Positions 7,500 through 14,159 of a DNA stretch of 21,550 bases are shown piece by piece. The notes beneath the pieces are model-generated. The model worked only from the letters and a program-made list of their open reading frames with translations, did not search any database and was not told where the DNA came from. Position 1 is the stretch's first letter. Each line of letters opens with the position of its first letter. The stretch lies in NCBI GenBank assembly GCA_043818395.1, contig JBDRFZ010000045.1, positions 1 through 21,550 of the forward strand. Direction: 5' to 3'. Made by a program: the position numbers and the translations under genes. This DNA is from JBDRFZ01 sp043818395 (GTDB lineage Bacteria; Patescibacteriota; Patescibacteriia; 2-12-FULL-60-25).

Positions 7500-8048
7500 A
7501 TGCCTAAGCAAACCTTAGACCTCGGCCGGCGCTGGTATGCCATCCACACATATTCAGGATATGAAGAAAACGTAACGCAGAGCCTTAAGCGCCGCATCCT
7601 GACCATGAGCATGCAGGATAAAATTTTCAACGTACTGGTACCAACCGAAAAGAAAATTAAAATTAAAAATGGTAAACGCCGAATGGTTGAAGAAAAAATT
7701 TTTCCGGGTTATGTGCTGGTCGAAATGGTCGTCACCGACGATTCCTGGTACGTGGTACGCAATACACCGAACGTAACCGGTTTTATCGGTACAGGTACAA
7801 CACCGACGCCTATGTCTGACAAAGAAGTGGAGAATTTAATGAAACGCATGTCTTCAAGCGAAGAAGCGTCATTCTCCATAGACTTACAGGTGGGCATGCC
7901 CGTAAAAATCGGCGACGGACCTTTCAAGGGATTTGAAGGAAAAGTAATTGACATTGACGGAGCGCGCGGTAAGGTAAAAGTACTGGTTTCAATGTTCGGA
8001 CGTGAAACGCCGCTCGAACTGGATTTTACACAAATCAAAAAAGTATAA
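7500..8048 (+). CDS. nusG: Transcription termination/antitermination factor NusG
   Basis: RNA polymerase-associated elongation factor that also couples transcription to translation. The N-terminal NGN domain (about 10-117) contains RWYAIHTYSGYEENV and IFPGYVLVEM. The C-terminal KOW domain (about 130-160) contains VGMPVKIGDGPFKGFEGKV. The length of 182 aa is normal, with no inserted domain. It follows secE by 9 nt and precedes rplK by 69 nt, the conserved bacterial order. Confidence 0.97.
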   Translation: MPKQTLDLGRRWYAIHTYSGYEENVTQSLKRRILTMSMQDKIFNVLVPTEKKIKIKNGKRRMVEEKIFPGYVLVEMVVTDDSWYVVRNTPNVTGFIGTGTTPTPMSDKEVENLMKRMSSSEEASFSIDLQVGMPVKIGDGPFKGFEGKVIDIDGARGKVKVLVSMFGRETPLELDFTQIKKV

Positions 8049-8054
8049 TTTCTA

Positions 8055-8099
8055 CCTGGTTAATAACCCAGGAATGATGCGCTTCTCGTCGTTCCTGAA
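8055..8099 (+). promoter_or_regulatory. Two tandem hairpins in the nusG-rplK gap
   Basis: CCTGGTT pairs with AACCCAGG (one bulged C; 8056-8073). It shares its last bases with a second stem, AGGAATGATG with CGTCGTTCCT (8071-8097), which forms 10 pairs including two G-U. The two may be mutually exclusive. No T-run follows, so a leader control element or RNA processing site is more likely than a terminator. It does not resemble the L1 site found upstream of rplA. Confidence 0.4.
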
Positions 8100-8117
8100 A
8101 CTATTAACGAAAATAAT

Positions 8118-8540
8118 ATGGCTAAAAAAGTAAAAACACTCATCAAACTACAAATCGTCGGCGGCCAAGCCAATCCGGCGCCACCGGTCGGCACTGCGCT
8201 CGGTCCGCAGGGTCTTAACATCGCCGAATTCTGTAAACGCTTCAACGATGCTACGGCTGACAGACGCGGCGAAGTCGTTCCGTGCGTTATCACGGTCTTT
8301 GAAGATCGCACTTACAGCTTCATTTTAAAAACGGCACCGGTAGCGGAAATGCTCAAAAAAGCAGCCGGCGTAGCCAAGGGTTCAAGCAAGACCCTACAGG
8401 AAAAAATCGGAAAAGTTACGCGCGCACAAATCCGCGAAATTGCTGAAAAAAAAATGCCTGATCTAAATTGCCACACGGTCGAAGCTGCCATGCGCCAAGT
8501 GGAAGGTACGGCAAAAAATATGGGATTGACTGTACTGTAA
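8118..8540 (+). CDS. rplK: 50S ribosomal protein L11 (uL11)
   Basis: Binds the GTPase-associated region of 23S rRNA. The N-terminal domain has the Pro-rich GQANPAPPVGTALGPQGLNI signature (16-35). The C-terminal rRNA-binding domain includes KTAPVAEMLKKAAGVAKGS and ends AKNMGLTVL. The 140-aa length is standard. It is last in the secE-nusG-rplK transcript and is followed directly by a strong terminator, so it is separated from rplA, with which it is cotranscribed in many bacteria. Confidence 0.98.
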   Translation: MAKKVKTLIKLQIVGGQANPAPPVGTALGPQGLNIAEFCKRFNDATADRRGEVVPCVITVFEDRTYSFILKTAPVAEMLKKAAGVAKGSSKTLQEKIGKVTRAQIREIAEKKMPDLNCHTVEAAMRQVEGTAKNMGLTVL

Positions 8541-8553
8541 GAAACATAATAAA

Positions 8554-8588
8554 AAGAACCACCGTAAACACGGTGGTTCTTGGTTTTT
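8554..8588. terminator. Strong intrinsic terminator after rplK
   Basis: A perfect 12-bp stem, AAGAACCACCGT with ACGGTGGTTCTT, has a 4-nt loop AAAC and is followed by GGTTTTT. The opposite strand also has a T-run after the stem, so it can work in both directions. Confidence 0.85.
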
Positions 8589-8759
8589 ATGCCTGGCGAC
8601 AGTTGGTTGGAGCGCATCTCAAGGTAATGAAACCTGAATGCTTCCCAGCTACATTGACCGGAATAACGCCAAAGGGAATCCGCTTGTTACCAGTTTTCAA
8701 CTTAGCTAATGAGCCAAACTATGACCGACTCTTATTTATTCACACGAGCACCGCATTCC
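8589..8759. other. Spacer between rplK and rplA, open on both strands
   Basis: No recognised gene. On the minus strand an open frame ends at a TAA at 8587-8589, exactly beside the bidirectional terminator, and runs back 42 codons to a TAG. Its only plausible start is a TTG at 8700, giving 37 aa (begins MKTGNKRIPFGVIPVNVAGK). On the plus strand a frame is also open from inside rplK to 8773. Neither has a good start or RBS. It may be a gene remnant or a short unknown gene. A tRNA-like D-arm string (AGTTGGTTGGAGCGC, 8601-8615) is present but the rest of a tRNA is not. Confidence 0.3.
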
Positions 8760-8788
8760 TTGACCATTTTTAATTTTTCATATAGGAT
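8760..8788 (+). promoter_or_regulatory. Promoter of rplA
   Basis: TTGACC (8760-8765), a 17-bp spacer, and TAGGAT (8783-8788). The predicted start near 8795 gives a 53-nt leader that contains the whole L1-site-like stem-loop. Confidence 0.55.
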
Positions 8789-8808
8789 TCTCGCATTAAA
8801 CATTAACC

Positions 8809-8840
8809 GTGGGACCCCATATCATGGGGGTTTGAACCAC
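8809..8840 (+). promoter_or_regulatory. Putative L1-binding operator in the rplA leader
   Basis: An outer stem GTGG (8809-8812) / CCAC (8837-8840) is separated by an asymmetric internal loop (GA on the 5' side, GTTTGAA on the 3' side) from an inner stem CCCCAT (8815-8820) / ATGGGG (8824-8829), closed by the loop ATC. The motif GUGGGA, stem, GGU...UGAA, CCAC parallels the L1-binding region of 23S rRNA (GUGGGAGCC and GGUGAAAUACCAC, recalled from memory), which L1 mRNA targets mimic. It ends 7 nt before the rplA ATG, where bound L1 would block initiation. Function is inferred. Confidence 0.7.
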
Positions 8841-8847
8841 TAAAAAT

Positions 8848-9537
8848 ATGCCCCGAAGCAAACGTTATTCCGAGCTTAAAAAGCTCATAGACCCAAAAAA
8901 ACTTTACACGCCTTCTGAAGCTATTCCACTTGCAAAAAAGACTTCCGCCGCAAAATTCCCGAGCGCCATCGAGGTTCATGTCAATCTCGGCATAGATGTC
9001 AAAAAGAGCGACCAGCAGATCAGGTTCAATATCGTTTTGCCTCACGCCGCCGGTAAGATAAAAAAAATCGCCGCGTTCGTCCCTGCGGATAAAGAGAAGG
9101 AGGCAAAAGATGCCGGCGCTGACCTGGTCGGAGCCGAAGATCTGATCGAGACGATTTCTAAAACCGGTAAAATCGAATTTGATGTTGCCGTGGCAACTCC
9201 GGATATGATGGCTAAACTGGCTAAACTGGCTAAAATCCTGGGCCCGAAAGGCATCATGCCTAACCCAAAAACCGAAACAGTGGGTGCGAATGTTAAAAAA
9301 ATGATCGAGGAGCTAAAAAAAGGCAGGGTCACGATAAAAAACGATTCGACTGCAAATATCCATCTGGTCATCGGCAAAACCACGGATACGGATGAAGCGC
9401 TTTTGGAAAATTTTAACACTTTAATCACGAGTATCCGTAAATCCAAGCCAGCGAGTGCCAAAGGTGTATTTCTTAAAAACGTAGTCCTGACTTCAACCAT
9501 GGGTCCCGGAATAAAAGCGGACATCTCAAGTCTGTAA
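8848..9537 (+). CDS. rplA: 50S ribosomal protein L1 (uL1)
   Basis: Binds the L1 stalk of 23S rRNA and helps release deacylated tRNA; in many bacteria it also represses its own mRNA. Signatures: KRYSELKKLID near the N-terminus, GPKGIMPNPKTETVG in the middle, and the C-terminal TSTMGPGIKAD. The length of 229 aa is normal. It has its own promoter and terminator, so it appears monocistronic. There is no Shine-Dalgarno; the stem-loop resembling the L1 target occupies the initiation region. A 9-bp unit (GGCTAAACT) is repeated three times at 9210-9236, encoding LAK repeats within the normal helix. Confidence 0.97.
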   Translation: MPRSKRYSELKKLIDPKKLYTPSEAIPLAKKTSAAKFPSAIEVHVNLGIDVKKSDQQIRFNIVLPHAAGKIKKIAAFVPADKEKEAKDAGADLVGAEDLIETISKTGKIEFDVAVATPDMMAKLAKLAKILGPKGIMPNPKTETVGANVKKMIEELKKGRVTIKNDSTANIHLVIGKTTDTDEALLENFNTLITSIRKSKPASAKGVFLKNVVLTSTMGPGIKADISSL

Positions 9538-9538
9538 C

Positions 9539-9573
9539 AAAAAGATTACCGGTCATGGCGCCGGTATCTTTTA
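9539..9573 (+). terminator. Intrinsic terminator after rplA
   Basis: AAAAGAT(T)ACCGG pairs with CCGGTATCTTTT, with one bulged T and an 8-nt loop. The run of four Ts is short. Confidence 0.65.
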
Positions 9574-9614
9574 TGTACCGGAGTGTACAAAAAAGTGGCA
9601 AAGAAAATTTTGAA

Positions 9615-9623
9615 TGGTATTGT
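9615..9623 (+). promoter_or_regulatory. Candidate extended -10 for the 9632 operon
   Basis: TGG followed by TATTGT (9618-9623), overlapped by TATAAC (9623-9628). The first would start transcription almost at the ATG at 9632, implying a leaderless message. No -35 box is evident. Confidence 0.35.
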
Positions 9624-9631
9624 ATAACTAT

Positions 9632-10492
9632 ATGGACAATAACCCACAAAATCCAATTAACCAGCCCGCTAATCCCCCGCCTCCAGACGAAGCGCCCTGG
9701 TTAAAACATACGTCAAATGAAAAGCCGCTAGCGCCTACGGTCGCGGAAACTCCAAAAGCTCCAACACCGATTCCTGTTTCACCGCCGGCGGTCGTTACGC
9801 CAACTGAAAACGCCAAGCCATCCCCTCCTCCCCCATTACCAAAACCCGTTGCACCTCCGGAGCCGACGGAAAAAATCAACAAACCCCTGGAACCATCCAA
9901 AGTTATGGGTTGGATTAAAGGATTGGCCGTCGTAGCCGTGGGTATAATTATATGTGGAGCTTTATTACTGATCTTCTGGCCTCGCTTAACAGGTGAATCT
10001 CTATCCAACACAAATATCCAGCCGACCGTCCAGGAGCCTATAGTCGTACCTACAGAACCCGTAATCGAGGTACCGACCATGCAAGCCACGAGTAGCACCA
10101 ACGCAACTTCTACAGATATCGTTGCCACTACTACGCCGACGATTCTTATTCCTTATGAGGGTCAAACCATTACGCAAAAAAATCTCGGTGATACAGCGGA
10201 TTTTTTTCTGCATGACCAGATAATTTATTCTGATCCAAAAAATCTTAACCGTTCTTATGAAATCGAAGTAATTGATTTTACTGATTCACGCTGTCCGAAA
10301 GATGCCGTCTGCGTCTGGGCCGGCGAACGTGGTGTTAGGCTAAAAATTACGGATAAGCAGAATGGCAATTCGCAGGAAATATATTTAGGCGTCATGCGGG
10401 CCAATAGCGTTAAGATCATGGGTCTAACTTTCACTTTGCTCGAAATCGAAGACGGAAAAGGCGGAACATACGCACAGATAAAAGTTGAATAA
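9632..10492 (+). CDS. Membrane-anchored protein with DSRCP motif domain
   Basis: A 286-aa protein of unknown function. Residues 1-90 are a Pro-rich, low-complexity cytoplasmic segment. One membrane helix spans about 94-116, followed by a Thr/Ser/Val-rich linker (120-170). The C-terminal domain (about 171-286) lies outside the membrane if the N-terminus is inside. It carries DSRCPKDAVCVWAGE (218-232), whose two cysteines (C221, C227) probably form a disulfide. From memory, this DSRCP...CxWxG pattern recurs in many small secreted bacterial proteins of unknown role. An upstream ATG at 9614 is in frame but overlaps the predicted promoter, so 9632 is preferred. It heads a tight run with the next gene starting 9 nt downstream. 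Confidence 0.8.
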   Translation: MDNNPQNPINQPANPPPPDEAPWLKHTSNEKPLAPTVAETPKAPTPIPVSPPAVVTPTENAKPSPPPPLPKPVAPPEPTEKINKPLEPSKVMGWIKGLAVVAVGIIICGALLLIFWPRLTGESLSNTNIQPTVQEPIVVPTEPVIEVPTMQATSSTNATSTDIVATTTPTILIPYEGQTITQKNLGDTADFFLHDQIIYSDPKNLNRSYEIEVIDFTDSRCPKDAVCVWAGERGVRLKITDKQNGNSQEIYLGVMRANSVKIMGLTFTLLEIEDGKGGTYAQIKVE

Positions 10493-10501
10493 TTCTCTGA
10501 T

Positions 10502-11065
10502 ATGGCAAAGTATATTATCGGCCTGGTCGGCCTTCTGGGTTCAGGCAAAGGAACTGCGGCAAAAATCTTAGAAGAACGTTATGGCGCCAAAGTTTTTCGT
10601 TTCAGTACGATCCTGCGCGATATTTTAGACAGGCTGAACATCGAAAAAACGCGCGATAACCTCATGACTTTATCCGAAGTTTTACGCCATGGATTTGGTG
10701 ACGATGTCTTGGCCTATGCCCTAGAAAACGACGCCGTATCCGCAAACGAAGACCTCGTGGTTATAGATGGCATCCGCCGTTTAGGCGATCTGGCGGCTCT
10801 CGAACCTTTGCCGAATTTTACGCTCATCGCCATAGATGTACCGACCGATATTCGCTTTGAACGGATTAAAAATCGCGGTGAAAACGTGGGCGAAAAACAT
10901 CTTTCCAGAGAGGATTTCGAAAAACAAGAGAAACTGCCGACTGAAATAACCATACCCGAAGTCATGGCTCGGGCTTCCGTGAATATAGATAACCGTGGAT
11001 CACTCGATGATTTGATGATCAAGATTAATATTCTAATGGATAACTTGCAGAACCTCCAGTCATAA
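10502..11065 (+). CDS. UPF0200/dephospho-CoA kinase-like P-loop kinase
   Basis: A 187-aa nucleotide-binding protein of the nucleoside/nucleotide kinase fold. The Walker A is GLLGSGKG (10-17). VVIDGIRRLGDL and LIAIDVPTDIRFERIKNRGE match the pattern of the UPF0200 family, best known in archaea and often annotated as dephospho-CoA kinase-like. The substrate is not known from sequence. The neighbouring nucleotidyltransferase, deaminase and thymidylate genes make a nucleotide or coenzyme substrate plausible. It starts 9 nt after the membrane-protein gene and ends 18 nt before the next, so cotranscription is likely. Confidence 0.85.
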   Translation: MAKYIIGLVGLLGSGKGTAAKILEERYGAKVFRFSTILRDILDRLNIEKTRDNLMTLSEVLRHGFGDDVLAYALENDAVSANEDLVVIDGIRRLGDLAALEPLPNFTLIAIDVPTDIRFERIKNRGENVGEKHLSREDFEKQEKLPTEITIPEVMARASVNIDNRGSLDDLMIKINILMDNLQNLQS

Positions 11066-11083
11066 GGCTAACATTACTTTTGT

Positions 11084-11680
11084 ATGCAATCGTCATTCAT
11101 AAACTCCCTGGACTTATATTCTGACCCGAAAAAAAGGATCATTAACGACCAGTCGCGTCTTGAAGAAATCGTCAGCAGTTTAAAAACGCTTGGCGCTAAA
11201 ATAGTATTAACCCAGGGATCTTACGATCTCGTACATATTGGACATGCCAGATATCTCGAAGCAGCTAAAAGCCAAGGTGACATTTTAATCGTGGGCGTGG
11301 ATGCTGATGAAAAAATCAAAACCCGAAAGGGTCCGGAAAGGCCGATCGTACCCGAAGATGAACGCATGGAAATGGTACTGCACCTCCGCCCCGTGGATTT
11401 TGTGGTTTTAAAAAAATTAAATGACCCGAAATGGCAGCTAATAAAAACCGTTCAACCTGACGTCCTGATAGCAACCAAGGATACGTATGACGAAAATGAA
11501 ATTTCCGCTCTAAAAGAACATTGCAAAAACGTCATCATTCTGGAACGCATGGCTACAACCTCGACCAGCGCAAAAATCCGGCACCTGCAAATTACGACCG
11601 CAAATAAACTCGAACAATCCCTGACTCCAAAACTCGTAAAAGCCATTCAAGAGGCGCTAGCAGGCGTACAAGAAGAATGA
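11084..11680 (+). CDS. HIGH-motif nucleotidyltransferase (RfaE2-like)
   Basis: A 198-aa cytidylyltransferase-family protein that would transfer a nucleotide from NTP to a phosphorylated substrate. It shows the classic start VLTQGSYDLVHIGHARYLEA with HIGH at 51-54, and the distal STSAKIR (160-166), equivalent to the ISSTxIR-type motif that binds the triphosphate. Closest by eye are the adenylyltransferase half of RfaE/HldE and glycerol-3-phosphate cytidylyltransferases. No sugar-phosphate pathway genes are nearby, so the substrate is open. Its stop overlaps the start of the deaminase gene (ATGA at 11677-11680), indicating translational coupling. Confidence 0.88.
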   Translation: MQSSFINSLDLYSDPKKRIINDQSRLEEIVSSLKTLGAKIVLTQGSYDLVHIGHARYLEAAKSQGDILIVGVDADEKIKTRKGPERPIVPEDERMEMVLHLRPVDFVVLKKLNDPKWQLIKTVQPDVLIATKDTYDENEISALKEHCKNVIILERMATTSTSAKIRHLQITTANKLEQSLTPKLVKAIQEALAGVQEE

Positions 11681-12546
11681 TCGAAGTTATGCAAAAAGCA
11701 ATCGTGACTTATATCCCGGTACTTCACGAGGGATATCGGCGTTTTTTTGAGCGCCACAAAGAGGCTCGAGAACTTTTTATTTTCGGCAACGATGTGATCG
11801 CCGGTTTCGAGCACCTGGTTAAGGACATCCGTCGGCTTGATCCAGAATTAGTCAGTCGATCAATCGACGCCTGGAAAATTTTCGACCGGATCTCAATTCT
11901 TGATGAAGATAATATCAAGCTTTTACAAGATGAAAAAAGACCGCTTATTGTTTCCGACGATGATCTTACTACCGAGCTGGTTACGAAATATTTTTCCGGC
12001 CAGCCGATCGAACGTGACACCATCTTTTTACGTTGGGACAAAAAAACGTCGGTGGAACCGATGCGCGTTTCACCTGATATCGAAATGAGCAATTCCGATT
12101 TTGATCTAAAAATGATGAAGGCGGCTCATGCCGAAGGCGAAAAAAGCCGCGACTGGTGGCGGCGCATCGGAGCCCTGGCCCTAAAAGATGGGGAAATCAT
12201 TCTTCGCGCGCATAATATTTATACTCCATCAGAGCAGATCGCCTACGACGAAGGCGACCCGCGCAGCAATTTTAAAAGCGGCGTGAATTATGAATCATCT
12301 CTCGCGCTTCATTCCGAGGCCTGGCTCGTGGCCCAAGCCGCCAAGCTAGGCATCTCGCTCCAAGGTGCAGATGTTTATGTCGACACCTTCCCCTGCCCGC
12401 CATGTGCCAAACAACTCGCCTACGCCGGCATAAAACGATTATTTTATCGCCATGGATACAACGTCTTAGACGGCGAACGAATTCTAAGAAGCCAGGGCGT
12501 GCAAATTATTTTTGTTTCCGATAGTTCTTCGGCTGACCAAACTTAA
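11677..12546 (+). CDS. CMP/dCMP-type deaminase with nucleotidyltransferase-like N-terminus
   Basis: A 289-aa, two-part protein. The C-terminal part (about 155-289) is a zinc-dependent cytidine/deoxycytidylate deaminase-like domain: H212-S-E214 supplies one zinc ligand and the proton shuttle, and PCPPC supplies C240 and C243. The most likely reaction, given thyA, dfrA and tmk nearby, is dCMP to dUMP, but this is inference. The N-terminal part begins AIVTYIPVLHEGYRRFFERH, which looks like a nucleotidyltransferase opening with a decayed HIGH motif (LHEGY, 16-20), so it is probably not catalytic for transfer. It overlaps the preceding gene by 4 nt. Its last 41 nt overlap the 3' end of the convergent HIT gene. 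Confidence 0.85.
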   Translation: MIEVMQKAIVTYIPVLHEGYRRFFERHKEARELFIFGNDVIAGFEHLVKDIRRLDPELVSRSIDAWKIFDRISILDEDNIKLLQDEKRPLIVSDDDLTTELVTKYFSGQPIERDTIFLRWDKKTSVEPMRVSPDIEMSNSDFDLKMMKAAHAEGEKSRDWWRRIGALALKDGEIILRAHNIYTPSEQIAYDEGDPRSNFKSGVNYESSLALHSEAWLVAQAAKLGISLQGADVYVDTFPCPPCAKQLAYAGIKRLFYRHGYNVLDGERILRSQGVQIIFVSDSSSADQT

Positions 12547-13000
12547 ATCTCCAGGCTTCCGTCTCCCCGAGCGCCTGCAGATCAGGTTCGATTAAATGCG
12601 CGTGGACATGCAAGACACTTGAGCCGTAATTGCCAAATTCTGATTTGCCGAAACGGATAGCCACTCCGCCGCCCTCAATATTCCGTTTTTTGGTTTCCTC
12701 GGCAAAAATTTCGATCAGTTCTTTTCCGGCTTCCGGGTCCATCTCACTAAGATGCTCTATATGTGTTTTATAAATAGCCAGAAGCTGATGCTTTATTTTT
12801 TCGTAAGGCCATTGGTTTTCAGTAAGCAACCAAAACTTACCTTGTTTTAAAATTGGATTCTTATGATACTTTTCCAAATTCTCAAGACAAAAAGGGCAGT
12901 GTTCTTGTTTGGCTATTTCCGCCATCACGGCCCGCTGGTCTTCGCGCCTGACCGCATTCAAATTTATGTACTGATTTTGATCTTGAGAATCGTTTTCCAT
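12506..13000 (-). CDS. HIT-family hydrolase or nucleotidyltransferase-like protein
   Basis: A 164-aa protein with the histidine-triad signature HVHAHLIEPD (H131, H133, H135), whose middle His is the usual nucleophile toward nucleoside phosphoramidates, dinucleotides or nucleotidyl compounds. An N-terminal EHCPFC (C35, C38) suggests a zinc-binding knuckle as in many HIT proteins. The substrate is unknown. The frame can be extended to a TTG at 13009 that overlaps the thyA stop, but the ATG at 13000 is the better start. It lies directly downstream of thyA and is probably cotranscribed. Its 3' end overlaps the deaminase gene on the other strand by 41 nt, with no terminator between them. Confidence 0.87.
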   Translation of the reverse strand: MENDSQDQNQYINLNAVRREDQRAVMAEIAKQEHCPFCLENLEKYHKNPILKQGKFWLLTENQWPYEKIKHQLLAIYKTHIEHLSEMDPEAGKELIEIFAEETKKRNIEGGGVAIRFGKSEFGNYGSSVLHVHAHLIEPDLQALGETEAWRFKFGQPKNYRKQK

Positions 13001-13005
13001 AAATC

Positions 13006-13920
13006 TCAAATTGCCACCGGAATTCCTTTTATGCCCGGATGTGGGTCATAATCTTCCAACGTAAAATGTTCTTTTCGGAAATTAAAAAAATCTTTCACCG
13101 ACCCATCGATCTTCATGGTAGCAAGTTTTTTAGGCTCGCGAGCAAGCATGGTTTCCACGGCCGGCACCTGGTCAACGTAAATATGCGCATCAGAAAAACT
13201 ATGGACGAATTCATACGGAATCGTGTTCGTGGCCTGGGCGATCATCATAAGCAATGCTCCGTACTGAACCATGTTCGCCGGCACACCGACCGGGACATCA
13301 GCCGATCGTTGGAACATATGAAGAGTCAACTTACCATCCAGTACGCGCAGATGAATCCAACCATGGCACGGTGCAACCACGACTTTTTGCTGTTTGCCGG
13401 TTCCGCGGATGATGTACTGCGGAATCCACGGCGAAATAAAATGCGTACGCAAATGCGGAAACTCCCTAATCTGCTCGATGATATTTTTAAACTGGTTATA
13501 AGTCCGGCCTTCGCTGGTCGGAAAATCATGAAACGCGGCGCCATAAGAACCAGGACCAAGATCCCCTACTTCAAGACCTCGCTTAGCGCATTTCTCGGGC
13601 GTTACCCAGGCCTGCCACCAGGAACAACCAAACTCCTCAAGTCCGGTTTGCGTTCTGACGCCGTTGGCAAAAGCGCAAATTTCACCAATAGCCTGTTTCC
13701 AAATCGTCACCGGCAAACGATCCGATTCTTTTGGCGCCATATTACGTTCATTAATAATTGGGAAACCGTTTTCAAATTTAAAATGCATGGGACTTGGACC
13801 TATCAACGTAATTGCATCTACACCTTGTTGACTATTGGTACGTTCTCCCCGCTCCAGAATATCCCTTAAAAGACGCTGATATTGCGCATCAGGAGTTCGA
13901 TCATTTATAGGTTTCATCAT
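13006..13920 (-). CDS. thyA: Thymidylate synthase, divergent ThyA type
   Basis: Converts dUMP to dTMP using methylenetetrahydrofolate, giving dihydrofolate. Catalytic Cys185 is in APCHGW. The phosphate-binding RSADVPVG (205-212), the pyrimidine-binding N216, E80 in IGEICAFANG, HSFSDAHIYVD (240-250) and REP (261-263) follow the family order. At 304 aa it is longer than the 264-aa enterobacterial form. It is divergent: the usual LGPVYGxQWR region reads DLGPGSYGAAFHDF, lacking the Trp-Arg, and the N-terminal RTGTG reads RTNSQQG. Retention of Asn216 favours dUMP over dCMP-type substrates. A second ATG follows the first immediately (13917). It is divergent from dfrA-tmk, which supply folate recycling and the next kinase step. 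Confidence 0.93.
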   Translation of the reverse strand: MMKPINDRTPDAQYQRLLRDILERGERTNSQQGVDAITLIGPSPMHFKFENGFPIINERNMAPKESDRLPVTIWKQAIGEICAFANGVRTQTGLEEFGCSWWQAWVTPEKCAKRGLEVGDLGPGSYGAAFHDFPTSEGRTYNQFKNIIEQIREFPHLRTHFISPWIPQYIIRGTGKQQKVVVAPCHGWIHLRVLDGKLTLHMFQRSADVPVGVPANMVQYGALLMMIAQATNTIPYEFVHSFSDAHIYVDQVPAVETMLAREPKKLATMKIDGSVKDFFNFRKEHFTLEDYDPHPGIKGIPVAI

Positions 13921-14035
13921 ATTTATTCATCGTGAATTTTATTAGTTTTACAGCCCCACGAGGCTATATTCACCATTTGCGTGGCCTGCCCCGACTGTAA
14001 CATCGGAAAAACTAGAATTGTTCTTTGTATCCTGG

Positions 14036-14080
14036 ATTCCCGTTTTCACGGGAATGACAGAAAGGGACGGGAATGACAGT
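14036..14080. repeat. ATTCCCG/CGGGAAT dispersed-repeat-like element
   Basis: ATTCCCGT (14036-14043) and ACGGGAAT (14048-14055) form an 8-bp hairpin with a TTTC loop. The following GACAG is part of a 13-bp direct repeat, ACGGGAATGACAG, at 14048-14060 and 14067-14079. Elements of the form GGATTCCCG...CGGGAATGACA are common dispersed intergenic repeats in many bacterial genomes. It sits between divergent thyA and dfrA. Confidence 0.6.
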
Positions 14081-14159
14081 ACAAAAAAATCGCCGTTAGC
14101 TCTATTACTATACACATGTTCGCTGGCGAAACGTTGATAGTCAAGCTACACTGGATTTC

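Noticed and set aside
8601..8665. tRNA-like D-arm string AGTTGGTTGGAGCGC
   Set aside because: There is no complementary D stem, no GTTCGA T-loop and no pairing acceptor arm within a tRNA length, so no intact tRNA can be folded.
9210..9236. Three tandem copies of a 9-bp unit in rplA
   Set aside because: They encode a normal Leu-Ala-Lys helix of L1 and the copy number is small. This is probably codon coincidence rather than a functional repeat.
9042..10128. Long minus-strand frames opposite rplA (9042-9524) and the Pro-rich gene (9628-10128)
   Set aside because: Both mirror the base composition of the plus-strand genes. The second is Gly-rich simply because its complement encodes Pro codons.
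13039..13869. A 276-codon plus-strand open frame opposite thyA
   Set aside because: It lies wholly antisense to a gene with clear catalytic motifs, its translation has no recognisable features, and it has no RBS or promoter. It is a shadow of thyA codon use.
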